Below, one piece after another: positions 53,113-63,762 of a DNA stretch of 64,000 nucleotides. The notes beneath the pieces were generated by a model. It saw only the letters and a program-made list of their open reading frames with translations. It made no database searches and was not told the origin of the DNA. Numbering within the stretch: the stretch's first letter is position 1; each line of letters starts with the position of its first letter. Location: NCBI GenBank assembly GCA_900553835.1, contig USFF01000003.1:1-64000 (forward strand), written 5' to 3'. The translations under genes and the position numbers were made by a program. Source of the stretch: an uncultured Mycoplasmatota bacterium. GTDB lineage: Bacteria > Bacillota_I > Bacilli_A > RF39 > UBA660.

Positions 53113-53523
53113 ATGAATAGTGAAGATAAATATTATAAAATTTTATTTAAATTAGCTTTAAAAGCTTATAAAAAAAATGAAGTACCGGTGGCATCTATAG
53201 TGGTTAGAAATGGTGAAATTATTTCAAAGGCTTATAATAAGCGCTATAATACGCATAATCCACTAAATCATGCTGAAATAATTGCTATTAAAACTGCATG
53301 CAAACGATTGAAAACGTGGAAATTAGATGATTGTGATATTTATGTAACTTTAAAACCTTGTAAAATGTGCTGTGAAGTAATTAAACAGTCTAGGATACAT
53401 AATGTTTATTTTTTTACTGATAATACAAAAGATATTAACTTTAAAACTAATTTTATTAAATTAGGAGATAAAGACAAAACGTTTTCAAAGTTATTAACAA
53501 TTTTTTTTGAAAAATTAAGATAA
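53113..53523 (+). CDS. tadA: tRNA-specific adenosine deaminase TadA (divergent)
   Basis: Converts A34 to inosine in tRNA-Arg(ACG). 136 aa, short for the family (about 150-160). Zinc and catalytic residues: His53 and Glu55 (NHAEI), Cys83 and Cys86 (KPCKMC). Some family positions differ (MEPCxMC reads LKPCKMCCE). AAGGAG lies before the ATG. Conserved neighbour of scr and dnaX. Confidence 0.9.
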   Translation: MNSEDKYYKILFKLALKAYKKNEVPVASIVVRNGEIISKAYNKRYNTHNPLNHAEIIAIKTACKRLKTWKLDDCDIYVTLKPCKMCCEVIKQSRIHNVYFFTDNTKDINFKTNFIKLGDKDKTFSKLLTIFFEKLR

Positions 53524-53577
53524 AAAGGTATATTTATATATTTATAAATGTTATAATTTTTTTGTATGGAGGTATTT

Positions 53578-55257
53578 ATGTCGTATACTGCTTTATATAG
53601 AAAATATAGGCCTCAAAACTTTAAAAATGTTGTTGGGCAGGATATTGTAGTTGATGTATTAAAAAACTCAATTATTAACAAAAAAATTTCTCATGCTTAT
53701 TTATTTACTGGCCCTAGAGGTACAGGTAAAACAAGCATTGCTAAAATTTTTGCACATGCTGTAAACTGTGAAAATTTTAAAAGTGATATTTGTAATGAAT
53801 GTAATTCTTGTATTTATTTAAGTACAAATGACAGTGACATTATTGAAATCGATGCTGCTAGTAATAATGGCGTTGATGAAATTAGAACATTAAGAGAAAA
53901 TGTTAAATTAATGCCAGCATTCTGTAGATATAAAATATATATTATTGATGAAGTTCATATGTTATCTATAGGAGCTTTTAATGCTTTGTTAAAGACACTT
54001 GAGGAGCCTCCTAAACATGTTATATTTATTTTAGCTACAACTGAACCTAGTAAGATACCTTTAACAATATTGTCTAGATGTCAAAGATTTGATTTTAAGA
54101 AAATTTCTATTGAAGACTTGATTTCAAGATTAAAATATATTATAGGGTGTGAAGACAGACATATTTCAGATGAAGTATTAAAGAAAATCGCGGAAAATTC
54201 AGATGGAGGGCTAAGAGATGCAATTAATTTACTTGATCAAACCCTATCTTTACCAGATGATTTGATTTCAGAAAGTGAAATTGATAAACTTTCTGGAAAC
54301 ATTCCTAAGGATTTTATTAATAAACTTGTTGATGTTATATTTACGGCAAATTATGTGGAATTTTTATCAGTAAGTGAACATATTTCTGAAAATAGTTATA
54401 ACTTTACAAATATAATTGATTTTATTTTGGTTTTTTTAAGAGATTATAGTATAAATTTGACGGTTTCCAATTATTTTGAGGCTGAGTATAAAAATTATTT
54501 ATCTAAATATTCTTTTAAAATTGAGGAATTGACTAGATTTACTAAAATTCTTAATGATTTATCAAATGAATTAAAAAAATCAAATAATCAAAAAATGGTT
54601 TTTGATATTTATATGTTTGAATTGATGAATAATATTCAAGTTAAGAAAGTTATCAACAGTTCTAAACCAATTGATAACATTCGAAATGATGCATCAGGCA
54701 TTATTGACAAAGAAACTGATGATGTTGTTCAAACTGATGAAACTTTAAGCACAACTGAGCATATTGTAAGAGATGATGTTAGCAGTAAATTTTTTGAGGA
54801 AATTCAAAAAGTAAGAATAAATAATGTATTAGCAGAGGCTGATAAAAATATTTTGATGGCTATCAATAATAAATATGATAAAATTAATGATTATTTATCA
54901 AGTCAAACTTATAATATTGTGGCAAGTTTGCTGTTGTCGGGCAAAGTTGTTGTTGCATCGTCAAAATATTTATTATTTGCATTTAATAGTGATTCTGATT
55001 TAATAAAGTTTAATCATAAAATAAATCAAATAGAAACTTTTGTTAAAGAACTTTTTGATACTTCTTATAAAGTTATCGGACTTACAAAGACTGATTGGGA
55101 AAAATGTAAAAATAGTTATATAAATAACAAAAAAAATAATATTAGGTATGTATTTATTGATGAAAATGATGTAAAATTAGAAGAGGTGGATAACCACGCT
55201 GAGTTTGAAGGCGATGCATTAAATATTTTTGGTGATGACACAGTTAGTGTTAAGTGA
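53578..55257 (+). CDS. dnaX: DNA polymerase III subunit gamma/tau
   Basis: Clamp-loader ATPase and replisome organiser. 559 aa. ALYRKYRPQNF start, Walker A GPRGTGKTS, zinc module CNECNSC, DEVHML and sensor SRCQRF. The ATG at 53578 follows GGAGG by 6 nt; the frame extends 12 nt further without better support. A poly-A8 run near 55129 is too close to the C-terminus to give a useful gamma form. Confidence 0.96.
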   Translation: MSYTALYRKYRPQNFKNVVGQDIVVDVLKNSIINKKISHAYLFTGPRGTGKTSIAKIFAHAVNCENFKSDICNECNSCIYLSTNDSDIIEIDAASNNGVDEIRTLRENVKLMPAFCRYKIYIIDEVHMLSIGAFNALLKTLEEPPKHVIFILATTEPSKIPLTILSRCQRFDFKKISIEDLISRLKYIIGCEDRHISDEVLKKIAENSDGGLRDAINLLDQTLSLPDDLISESEIDKLSGNIPKDFINKLVDVIFTANYVEFLSVSEHISENSYNFTNIIDFILVFLRDYSINLTVSNYFEAEYKNYLSKYSFKIEELTRFTKILNDLSNELKKSNNQKMVFDIYMFELMNNIQVKKVINSSKPIDNIRNDASGIIDKETDDVVQTDETLSTTEHIVRDDVSSKFFEEIQKVRINNVLAEADKNILMAINNKYDKINDYLSSQTYNIVASLLLSGKVVVASSKYLLFAFNSDSDLIKFNHKINQIETFVKELFDTSYKVIGLTKTDWEKCKNSYINNKKNNIRYVFIDENDVKLEEVDNHAEFEGDALNIFGDDTVSVK

Positions 55258-55272
55258 TAGGAGGATGAAATT

Positions 55273-55566
55273 ATGAACATGCAAAATTTAATGGCTCAAG
55301 CGCAAAAAGTGCAAAGAGAGTTAGAAAAGGCTAATAATGAAATTGAAAATTCGTTATTTGAAGGTGTAAGCGGTGCAGTAAAAATAACTTTAACCGGAAA
55401 AAATCAAATTACAAAAGCGGAAATTATAGATGAAGAAATTTTAAAAGATAAAGATATGCTTGAAGATATGGTAATGGTTGCTGTTAATGATGCTCTTAAT
55501 AAATTAATGAGTACAAAAGAACAAAAAATGGGCAAGTATACTAATGGTTTTGGGGGATTGTTTTAA
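55273..55566 (+). CDS. ebfC: Nucleoid-associated protein EbfC/YbaB (YaaK)
   Basis: Small dimeric DNA-binding protein. 97 aa; the N-terminal helix MNMQNLMAQAQKVQRELEKA and the VSGAVKITLTGK strand region are typical. GGAGG lies before the ATG. Located between dnaX and recR as usual; ends 3 bases before recR. Confidence 0.96.
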   Translation: MNMQNLMAQAQKVQRELEKANNEIENSLFEGVSGAVKITLTGKNQITKAEIIDEEILKDKDMLEDMVMVAVNDALNKLMSTKEQKMGKYTNGFGGLF

Positions 55567-55569
55567 ATA

Positions 55570-56169
55570 ATGATTTATCCAGAGGAATTTGAAAAATTGA
55601 AAGATAGTTTTCAATTATTTTCTGGGGTTGGTGAGAAATCAGCCGAAAGATTTGTATATGATGTTAATTCAATTGACATGGATAAAATTGAGGAATTTGC
55701 ACATAACCTCATTAATTTTAAGAATAATATCGGTAAGTGTGTTGTATGCGGTCATATTAGTAACGCTGATAAGTGTAGTATTTGTGCTTCAGAGACTAGA
55801 GACCAATCTACAATTTGTGTTGTAGAAGATTCAAAAAGTGTATTTATGTTTGAAAAAACTGGTAAATATAGAGGGTTATATCATGTTTTAGGTGGTTTAA
55901 TATCCCCTATTGATGAAGTAAACCCTGAAGATATTAATATATATTCTCTTATTAACAATAGAATTGATGAGAAAGTAAAAGAGATTATTATTGCCTTAAA
56001 ACCTTCAGTTGAAGGTGAAATGACATCTTTGTATATACAAAAGTTACTTGAAAATAAAAATTTAAAAGTATCTAGACTTTCATATGGAATACCGATGGGA
56101 GCTGATATAGAATATTTAGATCCCTTAACAATTATGAGGGCTATAGAGGATAGAAAAATGTTGTCATAA
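55570..56169 (+). CDS. recR: Recombination mediator protein RecR
   Basis: Forms the RecR ring that with RecO and RecF loads RecA. 199 aa, normal. HhH motif (FSGVGEKSAER), zinc finger with CVVCGHI and CSIC, TOPRIM with VVEDSKSV, and the C-terminal Walker-B-like GMPMGADIEYLD region. No strong SD; starts 3 nt after ebfC stop, probably by re-initiation. Confidence 0.97.
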   Translation: MIYPEEFEKLKDSFQLFSGVGEKSAERFVYDVNSIDMDKIEEFAHNLINFKNNIGKCVVCGHISNADKCSICASETRDQSTICVVEDSKSVFMFEKTGKYRGLYHVLGGLISPIDEVNPEDINIYSLINNRIDEKVKEIIIALKPSVEGEMTSLYIQKLLENKNLKVSRLSYGIPMGADIEYLDPLTIMRAIEDRKMLS

Positions 56170-56208
56170 AGTGCGAATAATTTTAATACTATTTTGCAGG
56201 AGGGTGCA

Positions 56209-56391
56209 ATGCAAATTATAGTATTTTTAGTAAAAAGATTAGTTATGGCTATTTGTGTGTTATATGCCTTTGATTTAATAACTTCAGGGGCGGGTATAAT
56301 GATTCCAATTAATTTTGTTTCTATTTCGTATGTAGCAATTTTGGGGATACCAGCTATTATTGGATTAGTTATTTTAGAAAAAATGATTTAA
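56209..56391 (+). CDS. bofA: BofA-family pro-sigma-K processing inhibitor
   Basis: 60 aa, two TM segments. The conserved C-terminal pattern (INFVSISYVAILGIPAIIGL, preceded by GIMIP) fits BofA. In B. subtilis BofA with SpoIVFA holds SpoIVFB protease in check until the forespore signals. The ATG at 56209 follows AGGAGGG by 4 nt. Lies after recR as in B. subtilis. Presence implies a mother-cell sigma-K-type checkpoint; SpoIVFB is not in the window. Confidence 0.87.
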   Translation: MQIIVFLVKRLVMAICVLYAFDLITSGAGIMIPINFVSISYVAILGIPAIIGLVILEKMI

Positions 56392-56410
56392 GTAGTTATA
56401 GGAGACGGTT

Positions 56411-57250
56411 ATGAGTAGAGATTTGGATAAGTATTTTTTTGAAAGAGATAGGCAAAATAAAATTAGCCATGCTTTTTTGTTATATAATTCTACTTATTCA
56501 AAGATTCAGAGTGAATTATCTTTGGTTATTAGTAAATATATTTTAAAAAGCAATACTGTTACTAATTGTGATGATGTTATTATTATAAGACCTGAAACAG
56601 ATAAGATAGTTAAAGAGCAAATATCTAATCTTCAGGTAAGATTAAAGTCTAAATCTCAATATAATGAATCAAGAGTTTACATAATTGATGGCGCTGAAAA
56701 AATGAATGATTATGCAGCTAATTCTTTATTAAAATTTTTAGAAGAACCAGAGAATGGAATATTTGCTTTTTTAGTTACATCTAATATTGAAAATGTGTTA
56801 CCTACTATTAAATCAAGGTGTCAATTGATAAAAGTTAATGATAATATTTCATTTAATATTGATGATTTAAATGAGGAACTTGTTAGAAAAGTGATATTAT
56901 TTGCTAAATGTTTAAGTGAAAAAAAAATAGGAACGATGGCATATTTACAAAATTTTATTGATAAAAAGCAGGAAAAGTGTGATATAATAAAATTGCTGGA
57001 GATTCTCCAATATTTTTACTATGATGTAATTAATTATAAAATTAAAGGAGATTATAGTTATTTTCATAGATTTAACGAAGATATAATATATATAAGCAGT
57101 TTAACAAATCTAAATGATTTAGTGAATAAAATGATTGTTTTAAATGCTGCATCTAGTAATTTGAAATATAATTTAAATATTAATTTGTTTTTCGATAAGT
57201 TAGTAATTGATTTGGTTGGTGATAAAAATGAACAACATAGTAGCAGTTAG
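56411..57250 (+). CDS. holB: DNA polymerase III subunit delta'
   Basis: Clamp-loader stator subunit. 279 aa: AAA+-like fold without a working Walker A, with YIIDGAEKMN, LLKFLEEPE and SRCQ. AGGAGA lies before the ATG. Overlaps ricT by 23 nt. Confidence 0.93.
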   Translation: MSRDLDKYFFERDRQNKISHAFLLYNSTYSKIQSELSLVISKYILKSNTVTNCDDVIIIRPETDKIVKEQISNLQVRLKSKSQYNESRVYIIDGAEKMNDYAANSLLKFLEEPENGIFAFLVTSNIENVLPTIKSRCQLIKVNDNISFNIDDLNEELVRKVILFAKCLSEKKIGTMAYLQNFIDKKQEKCDIIKLLEILQYFYYDVINYKIKGDYSYFHRFNEDIIYISSLTNLNDLVNKMIVLNAASSNLKYNLNINLFFDKLVIDLVGDKNEQHSSS

Positions 57251-58040
57251 TTTTAAAGAAAATGGTAAACTTTATTTTTTTGATGGTGGAAAAATAAAAC
57301 TAAATGAAAATACTTTTGTTGTTGTTGAAACAGAAAGAGGTTTACAGTTAGGTAAAGTGATAGTTAACAAAATTCGAAATGTTGAGCATCTAGATGATAT
57401 GAAAAAAATTATTAGAATAGCCGACTCAAAGGACACTAAACGCTTTGAAATTAATAAAAAAGATGCTTATAATGCTATGGTTAAAGCTAGAAACTTAGCA
57501 GAAAAGTATTCTTTAAATATGAATATTGTTGATGCCTCGTATACTTTAGATAGAAGTCAATTAATTTTCTTTTTCTTGTCTGATCAAAGAGTGGATTTTA
57601 GAGACTTGGCAAAGGATTTAGCTGCTGTATATAAGACAAGAATTGAACTTAGACAAATTGGAGTAAGGGATAAAGCAAAAGATGTTGGTGGTATTGGTCA
57701 GTGTGGTAAAGTTTTATGTTGTGCTAGTTTTTTACATCAATTTCCTGAATCTGTATCAATCAATATGGCAAAAAATCAAAATTTAACTTTGAATCCAACA
57801 AAAATTAATGGCCAGTGTGGAAGACTTCTTTGTTGTTTGACTTACGAAGATGATATTTATACAGAAAATAGAGAAGGTATGCCGCTTATCGGAGATAAAG
57901 TGAAAACAGAAAAGGGCGAAGGCACTGTTATTTCTGTAGATGTTTTAAAAAGGTCTTACGTTGTTAACGTAGAAGCTGAAGGAAAAGTGGTAGTTAATTT
58001 AGGAAGTAAATGTGATGAATGTGGAAAATGTAATAAATGA
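57228..58040 (+). CDS. ricT: RicT/YaaT (PSP1 domain) Fe-S complex subunit
   Basis: Part of the RicAFT (Y-complex) that carries [4Fe-4S] clusters, assists RNase Y in mRNA maturation, and is needed for sporulation, competence and biofilm in B. subtilis. 270 aa; cysteine clusters QCGKVLCC (about 158), QCGRLLCC (about 198) and CDECGKC at the C-terminus. The ATG at 57228 follows GGTGAT by 4 nt. Between holB and trmN6 as in B. subtilis. RicA and RicF are not in the window. Confidence 0.94.
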   Translation: MNNIVAVSFKENGKLYFFDGGKIKLNENTFVVVETERGLQLGKVIVNKIRNVEHLDDMKKIIRIADSKDTKRFEINKKDAYNAMVKARNLAEKYSLNMNIVDASYTLDRSQLIFFFLSDQRVDFRDLAKDLAAVYKTRIELRQIGVRDKAKDVGGIGQCGKVLCCASFLHQFPESVSINMAKNQNLTLNPTKINGQCGRLLCCLTYEDDIYTENREGMPLIGDKVKTEKGEGTVISVDVLKRSYVVNVEAEGKVVVNLGSKCDECGKCNK

Positions 58041-58743
58041 TTTAGTCGGATATCATAATTTGAAAATAGTTCAAAATACTAAATATTTTAATTTTAGCTT
58101 GGAGTCAGTATTGGTTCCAAGATTTTGTAATTTAAAGAAGAATATGAAAATAATAGATTTTTGTACTGGGAATGCTCCTATTCCATTGATTCTTAGTACA
58201 TTAACTAATTCTAATATTATAGGTGTTGAAATTCAAAAAGAAGTATTTGAACTTGCTGTTCAATCTATTGAACTCAATAATCTTGAAGATAGAGTGAAAA
58301 TTTTAAATATGGATGTGAAAAATCTAAGTGAAGTGTTTGAAACAGATACATTTGATTTAATTACTTGTAATCCACCATATTTTAAGGTTGTTGAATCTAG
58401 TAATTTAAATGATAATGAGATTAAAACTAATGCTAGACATGAAACTCTAATTGATTTAAAGGATATTTTAAGTGTTTGTAAAAAACTTTTAAAAAATAAT
58501 GCCTCTTTAGTAATGGTTCATAGAACCGAGAGAGTAACTGAAATTCTAACTAAAATGAAGGAATATAATTTGGAGCCTAAAAGAATTAGATTTATTTATC
58601 CTAAAATGGGAGAAAATTCTAATTTAGTTTTGATAGAAGCAAGGAAAAATGGTAAAATAGGAGCGAAAGTATTGCCTCCATTATATTGTCATAATAAAGA
58701 TGGATCATATACTGAAGAAGTACTTAGAATGTTTGAGAGGTGA
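58015..58743 (+). CDS. trmN6: tRNA1(Val) adenine-37 N6-methyltransferase-like (TrmN6/YabB)
   Basis: 242 aa class I methyltransferase. SAM motif IIDFCTGNAPIPL (about 46-58), catalytic NPPY (CNPPYF) and a conserved N-terminal NFSLESVLVPRF. Substrate inferred from the YfiC/YabB family. The ATG at 58015 overlaps the ricT end by 26 nt; AGGAAG upstream is a weak SD. Confidence 0.9.
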   Translation: MNVENVINDLVGYHNLKIVQNTKYFNFSLESVLVPRFCNLKKNMKIIDFCTGNAPIPLILSTLTNSNIIGVEIQKEVFELAVQSIELNNLEDRVKILNMDVKNLSEVFETDTFDLITCNPPYFKVVESSNLNDNEIKTNARHETLIDLKDILSVCKKLLKNNASLVMVHRTERVTEILTKMKEYNLEPKRIRFIYPKMGENSNLVLIEARKNGKIGAKVLPPLYCHNKDGSYTEEVLRMFER

Positions 58744-58750
58744 GAAAAAC

Positions 58751-59614
58751 ATGATACAAAGAAGTTATTTAGATAGTAAATCAAATTGTTATATAATTCC
58801 TACACCAATTGGAAATATGGAAGATATTACTTTGAGAGCAATTAGGCTTCTAAAGAAAGTTGATGCTATTTTTGCTGAAGATACTAGGGTTACTCAAAAT
58901 TTACTTACTAATTTAAAAATTAAAAATAAAATTTATCAGTGTCAAAAATTTAATGAAATAAAAGCTAGCAAACTTATGATTAAATTGCTTAATGAAGGCA
59001 AGAATATAGCTGTTGTAACAGATAGAGGGACTCCATTAATAAGTGATCCTGGGTATGTGGCACTTAAAAGTGTTGTTAAAGAAGGTTATAATATTATTGC
59101 TTTGCCAGGCGCTAGTGCTTTACTCCCGGCAATTAATATGTCTAATTTAGATCAAGACAAATTTTTATTTTATGGATTTTTAGATTCTAAAGAATCGGCA
59201 TTAATTAAAGAACTTGAAAGCATAAAAGATTTAAAGTTTACAATTATTTTATATGAAGCACCACATAGACTTTATAAAACTTTACAAAATGTCTTAAAAA
59301 TATTGGGAAATAGGCAGATTAGTATTTCCCGGGAAATAACTAAACTTCATGAAGAGGTTTTTAGGGGAAGCGTTTTGGAAGCTTTGGATAACTATAAAGG
59401 TGATGTTAAAGGTGAAATAGTTATTGTAATAGAAAAAGGAAATACTACAAATAATATTGATGATGCTTATTTAAAATGTGTAGAACTTGTTTCTTTAGGA
59501 ATGTCTAGTAAAAATGCTATTAAGTATATTTCTAGAGAATTGGGCGTTAGTAAAAATGAACTTTATGATATGTATGAGGTGAAGAAAAATGAAACTGATA
59601 GTGGGATTAGGTAA
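58751..59614 (+). CDS. rsmI: 16S rRNA (cytidine-1402 2'-O)-methyltransferase
   Basis: 287 aa tetrapyrrole-methylase-fold enzyme. TPIGNMEDITLRA, AEDTRVTQNLL and VTDRGTPLISDPG are diagnostic. The ATG at 58751 follows GAGGTGA. It contains a Noc site at 59324-59337, where Ser-Arg-Glu is encoded with the otherwise rare CGG codon. Overlaps pth by 26 nt. Confidence 0.96.
   Translation: MIQRSYLDSKSNCYIIPTPIGNMEDITLRAIRLLKKVDAIFAEDTRVTQNLLTNLKIKNKIYQCQKFNEIKASKLMIKLLNEGKNIAVVTDRGTPLISDPGYVALKSVVKEGYNIIALPGASALLPAINMSNLDQDKFLFYGFLDSKESALIKELESIKDLKFTIILYEAPHRLYKTLQNVLKILGNRQISISREITKLHEEVFRGSVLEALDNYKGDVKGEIVIVIEKGNTTNNIDDAYLKCVELVSLGMSSKNAIKYISRELGVSKNELYDMYEVKKNETDSGIR
59324..59337. promoter_or_regulatory. 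Noc-binding site inside rsmI
   Basis: ATTTCCCGGGAAAT, identical to the site at 41111 and to the B. subtilis NBS consensus; the palindrome extends by one base on each side. It lies in coding sequence. Confidence 0.85.
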
Positions 59615-60128
59615 TCCTGGTAAGGAATATGAAAATACAAGGCATAATGTTGGCTTTATGGCACTTGATAATTATGTTAAAGACACTTTCAAACAAAAAG
59701 ATAATTATTTGTATATTCAAAAAGTAATTAATGGAGAAAAATGTATATTTGTTAAACCTTTAACTTATATGAATGAAAGTGGGCTTGCTGTTAAAAAAGT
59801 TATGAGTTACTTTAATATAAACATTGAAGATATGCTCGTTATTTATGATGATGTTGATTTTGAAGTTGGTACTTTTAAACTTAAAAGTACTGGTTCTTCA
59901 GGTGGACATAATGGTATCAAGAGCATAATTAAATATGTACAGGCAGAAAATTTTCAAAGGATAAGAATAGGTATTTCTAAACCAAAATATGATATGATAA
60001 ATTATGTGCTTGGTAAATTTACAAAAGAAGAAATGGAAAAATTAAATATTGTTTTTACTACTATTAATAACATTTTAAATGATTTTCCTGCTGTACAATT
60101 TGATAAATTAATGAGTAAATATAATTAG
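59589..60128 (+). CDS. pth: Peptidyl-tRNA hydrolase
   Basis: Releases tRNA from stalled peptidyl-tRNA. 179 aa. GLGNPGKEYENTRHNVGFM with catalytic His19, TYMNESG and SSGGHNG. GAGGTGA lies before the ATG, inside rsmI. Followed directly by mfd; the small fin gene found between them in B. subtilis is absent. Confidence 0.97.
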   Translation: MKLIVGLGNPGKEYENTRHNVGFMALDNYVKDTFKQKDNYLYIQKVINGEKCIFVKPLTYMNESGLAVKKVMSYFNINIEDMLVIYDDVDFEVGTFKLKSTGSSGGHNGIKSIIKYVQAENFQRIRIGISKPKYDMINYVLGKFTKEEMEKLNIVFTTINNILNDFPAVQFDKLMSKYN

Positions 60129-60136
60129 GAGGAGAA

Positions 60137-63100
60137 ATGTTAGACGGAATTTTTAAAATACATTTAAAAGATAAATTAAAAATTTCTATAACTAATAATG
60201 AGATATACAATCAGTTTATTTTATATCTTTATTCTAAGGTGGATAATGGTATTGTTTTAGTTACCCCAACTTTAACTGAAGCTAATAATTTATACTCTAG
60301 GTTAAGTTATTATTTAAAAGACAATGTTTTTATTTTTCCAGATGATGACTACCTTACTAAAAAAGCAATAGTTTCATCACCAGAATTTATGTATATGCGT
60401 CTTAAGTTTTTAAATAACTTTAATAGTAAATCAAATAAAATTCTTATTTGTCATACTAACAGTTATTTAAAAAAATTATTACCTAAAAATGAATTGACAA
60501 ATGTAACATTAAATATTACATTAAAATCAAAGATAGATAGAGAAATATTAATAAATAAATTAAATAAAGCAGGTTATAGAAGAGAGAGTATTGTTACTAA
60601 CACTGGAGAATTCAGTGTTAGGGGTTTTGTTGTGGATGTTTTTCCTATATTTGAAGAGCATCCTTATAGGATTGAATTTTTTGATGATGATGTTGACGAA
60701 GTTAAGATTTTTGATGAAAATACACAGAAATCTATTAAGTCAGTTGACGAAGTAATTATAAAACCTGTAATTGATGAATATGATAATGCCAATAGTTCAG
60801 TGCTAGATTATTTTGATAATCCGTTGGTCATTTATCATGATTATGATTCCATTATTAAAGTATTTAATAGTATAAAAGAACAACTAAATTATTATGGAGA
60901 TGTTGATGTCTTATTTAATTTGGATGATTTGAAATCTGAGCATTCTATTTTCTTTGATACTACTAATAATCTTGATTATGATTATTCTATCACCGCTGAA
61001 GCTATTACATCATATAATAATGATTTTAATAAATTTAATAGTGATCTTTTAAGGGATAATACTTTCCTTTGTTCAACTGATAACATTTTTATTTCTAAGC
61101 TTAATGCTCCTAAAGAAAAAATTATAAAAAAAGATTTACTTAATGGTTTTATTTATAACAATATTACATATTTATCTAAAAATGACCTAAATTTAAATGT
61201 ACAGAAAATAAGGTATGATACTGGTTATAAAATGGGTAAAAAGATTAACTCAATAGATAAATTAGAAATTGGAGACTATGTAGTACATAAAGCAAATGGT
61301 ATAGGGGTTTACATGGGAATACAAACTATTATGAAAAATGGACTATTAAAAGACTATATTTTGCTACAATATAAAGGAAATGATAAATTATACATTCCAG
61401 TAGATGATGTCGATAAATTATATAAATATTCCTCAAAAGATGGTGCTAAGCCCGTTATACATAAACTTAATAGTTTGGAGTGGGAAAAAACTAAATTAAA
61501 AATAAAAAAGAGAATTAAGGATATTAGTTCGGAATTAATTAAAATTTATAAAAATAGAAATATGTCTACTACCGAGCCATTTTTGTCAGATACACCTGAA
61601 CAAGAGATCTTCGAAAATGAATTTATTTATGATGAAACAGCTGATCAATTAAAAACTTCTCTTGAAATTAAAAAAGATTTAGAAAGTACTAAACCTATGG
61701 ATAGATTACTTTGTGGTGATGTTGGTTATGGCAAGACAGAAGTTATATTTAGAGCTATGTTTAAAGCTATTTCTAACAATAAACAGGTGATGTATTTATG
61801 TCCTACTACTTTGCTTAGTTATCAACAATATATGTCTGCTTTAAATAGGTTTAAAAACCATGCAGTTAATTTTGCTTTGTTAAATAGGTATACTTCTTTA
61901 AAAGAAACAAAGGAAATTTTGGAAAAATTAAAAGAAGGAAAAATAGATGCTGTGTTTGGTACACATAGATTGTTAAGTAAGGATGTTGAGTTTAAAGATT
62001 TAGGTCTTTTAGTAATTGATGAGGAACAACGTTTTGGGGTTATGCATAAGGAAAAAATTAAAGAAATTAAATCAAACGTTCATGTTTTATCCGTTTCGGC
62101 TACACCTATTCCAAGGAGCTTACAAATGAGTTTAATTGGTGTAAGAGATCTTAGTTTAATTGAAACACCACCTAAGAATAAGTTTCCGGTTCAAACTTAC
62201 GTTATTAATTATGATCCTTATATTTTAAGAGATGTTGTTTTAAAAGAAAAAGCTAGGGAAGGTCAAGTATTTATTTTATATAATAAAGTTGAAGATATGC
62301 CTAAATATGTGGAAAAATTATCTAATTTATTGCCTGAAGTTAGCATAAGGTATGCTCACGGAAAAATGAATAGAGATGAGATGCAAGATATCGTTTATGA
62401 TTTTGCTCTTGGTAAGTTTGATGTTCTTGTAAGCACTACTATAATAGAAAATGGTATTGATATTCCAAATGCTAATACAATGATTGTTATTGATGCTGAT
62501 AGGTTTGGTTTATCACAGTTATACCAAATTAGAGGAAGAGTTGGAAGAGGCTCAAGGCAAGCTTATGCTTATTTAATGTATGATAAAAATAAGATTTTAG
62601 GAGAAACTGCACATAAAAGACTTGAAGCTATAAAAGAATTTACGTTACTTGGAAGTGGATATAAAATTGCTATGAGAGATTTAAGTATAAGAGGTGCAGG
62701 AGATTTACTTGGAAGTGAACAAGCAGGTTTTATAGATTCAGTAGGTGCTGAGATGTATATAGAGCTTATTAATGAAGAACTAAATAATGTTCCTGAAGAG
62801 AAAGAAGAGGAAAGTGTAAACATTTCAGATGTAAGTAACCATATTAGTGAAAATTATTCAGACGAAGACGCTGTAATTATTGAATTACATAAATTAATTA
62901 GTACTATAAACTCTTCTAAAGAATTTGATGAAGTTTATGAGACTATACAAGATAGATTTGGATTTGTTACTGATGATTTAAGGAATTATATGAAGCAAGA
63001 ACTTTGTGAAAAATTAATTCAAAAGTTGAATTTAAAGATACTAATCAACGACAAAAATAAGATATCAATTAAATTAGATGAAAATTTTTATCAAGGAATT

Positions 63101-63265
63101 AATATTGAAAAATTATTTATAGTTTCTACAGGTATTTCCACAAGATTTAATTTTTCTTATAATGGAAGTGCAATTATTATTTCGCTTAATAAAATTAATT
63201 TGGAAAGGCATTATATTAATTATATTTTAGATTTGTTGCTTTATTTAGATAATCAAAAAAAATAG
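60137..63265 (+). CDS. mfd: Transcription-repair coupling factor Mfd
   Basis: Removes stalled RNA polymerase and recruits UvrA. 1042 aa, shorter than B. subtilis (1177), mainly in the N-terminal UvrB-homology part. RNAP-interaction domain ([16 protein letters not shown], about 376-391), translocase with Walker [25 protein letters not shown] and RGRVGRG, and a C-terminal D7-like domain. AGGAGG lies before the ATG. Confidence 0.97.
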   Translation: MLDGIFKIHLKDKLKISITNNEIYNQFILYLYSKVDNGIVLVTPTLTEANNLYSRLSYYLKDNVFIFPDDDYLTKKAIVSSPEFMYMRLKFLNNFNSKSNKILICHTNSYLKKLLPKNELTNVTLNITLKSKIDREILINKLNKAGYRRESIVTNTGEFSVRGFVVDVFPIFEEHPYRIEFFDDDVDEVKIFDENTQKSIKSVDEVIIKPVIDEYDNANSSVLDYFDNPLVIYHDYDSIIKVFNSIKEQLNYYGDVDVLFNLDDLKSEHSIFFDTTNNLDYDYSITAEAITSYNNDFNKFNSDLLRDNTFLCSTDNIFISKLNAPKEKIIKKDLLNGFIYNNITYLSKNDLNLNVQKIRYDTGYKMGKKINSIDKLEIGDYVVHKANGIGVYMGIQTIMKNGLLKDYILLQYKGNDKLYIPVDDVDKLYKYSSKDGAKPVIHKLNSLEWEKTKLKIKKRIKDISSELIKIYKNRNMSTTEPFLSDTPEQEIFENEFIYDETADQLKTSLEIKKDLESTKPMDRLLCGDVGYGKTEVIFRAMFKAISNNKQVMYLCPTTLLSYQQYMSALNRFKNHAVNFALLNRYTSLKETKEILEKLKEGKIDAVFGTHRLLSKDVEFKDLGLLVIDEEQRFGVMHKEKIKEIKSNVHVLSVSATPIPRSLQMSLIGVRDLSLIETPPKNKFPVQTYVINYDPYILRDVVLKEKAREGQVFILYNKVEDMPKYVEKLSNLLPEVSIRYAHGKMNRDEMQDIVYDFALGKFDVLVSTTIIENGIDIPNANTMIVIDADRFGLSQLYQIRGRVGRGSRQAYAYLMYDKNKILGETAHKRLEAIKEFTLLGSGYKIAMRDLSIRGAGDLLGSEQAGFIDSVGAEMYIELINEELNNVPEEKEEESVNISDVSNHISENYSDEDAVIIELHKLISTINSSKEFDEVYETIQDRFGFVTDDLRNYMKQELCEKLIQKLNLKILINDKNKISIKLDENFYQGINIEKLFIVSTGISTRFNFSYNGSAIIISLNKINLERHYINYILDLLLYLDNQKK

Positions 63266-63283
63266 GAAGTTTTCCTATTTTTT
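63257..63283. terminator. Bidirectional terminator between mfd and ppa
   Basis: A 12-bp stem (63257-63268 with 63272-63283) and a 3-nt loop; overlaps both stops. Confidence 0.85.
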
Positions 63284-63757
63284 ATAGTTGTTTTTACATT
63301 TTTCAATTAACTTTAGGGCTTCTTCCATGTTATGAAATTCTTTAGTTTCTACAACAATGTTTTGTAGTGTCTTATAGTTTTGAAAAAAATCTTTTATTTC
63401 AGCTTTTTGATGTTCTGTTAGATCTTCTAGTTTTTGAATATTTTCAAATCTAGGGTCTGTGTCTACAACGGCTATTACTTTTTCATCATGATAACCATTA
63501 TCAAGAACGGTCAGATATCCGAGTACACGTGCTTTTACTACACAACCCGGAAAAGTAGGATAACTACTTAATACTAATATGTCTAATGGGTCTTTATCAT
63601 CAGCTATTGTATTTTCGATAAAGCCGTATTCTCCTGGATATGTAAGTGCACTGTAAAGTACGCGATCAAGTGTTATTCTGCCAGTTTCTTTATTAACTTC
63701 ATATTTGTTTTTAGTACCCATAGGTATTTCTATAATTGCTTCTACTATGTTATTCAT
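63275..63757 (-). CDS. ppa: Inorganic pyrophosphatase, family I
   Basis: Hydrolyses pyrophosphate from biosynthesis. 160 aa. Metal and substrate motifs: KNKYEVNKETG, YPGEYGFIENT and the DDKDPLDILV signature (Asp triad). Most Bacilli use the unrelated family II (PpaC), so this type is worth noting. The ATG at 63757 follows GGTGA by 5 nt; the frame to 63772 runs into SD and promoter. Confidence 0.95.
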   Translation of the reverse strand: MNNIVEAIIEIPMGTKNKYEVNKETGRITLDRVLYSALTYPGEYGFIENTIADDKDPLDILVLSSYPTFPGCVVKARVLGYLTVLDNGYHDEKVIAVVDTDPRFENIQKLEDLTEHQKAEIKDFFQNYKTLQNIVVETKEFHNMEEALKLIEKCKNNYKK

Positions 63758-63762
63758 TTGTA

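Noticed and set aside
55127..55140. A8 run in dnaX as a gamma/tau slippage site
   Set aside because: It is about 40 codons from the C-terminus, so slippage would not make a gamma-type truncated protein.
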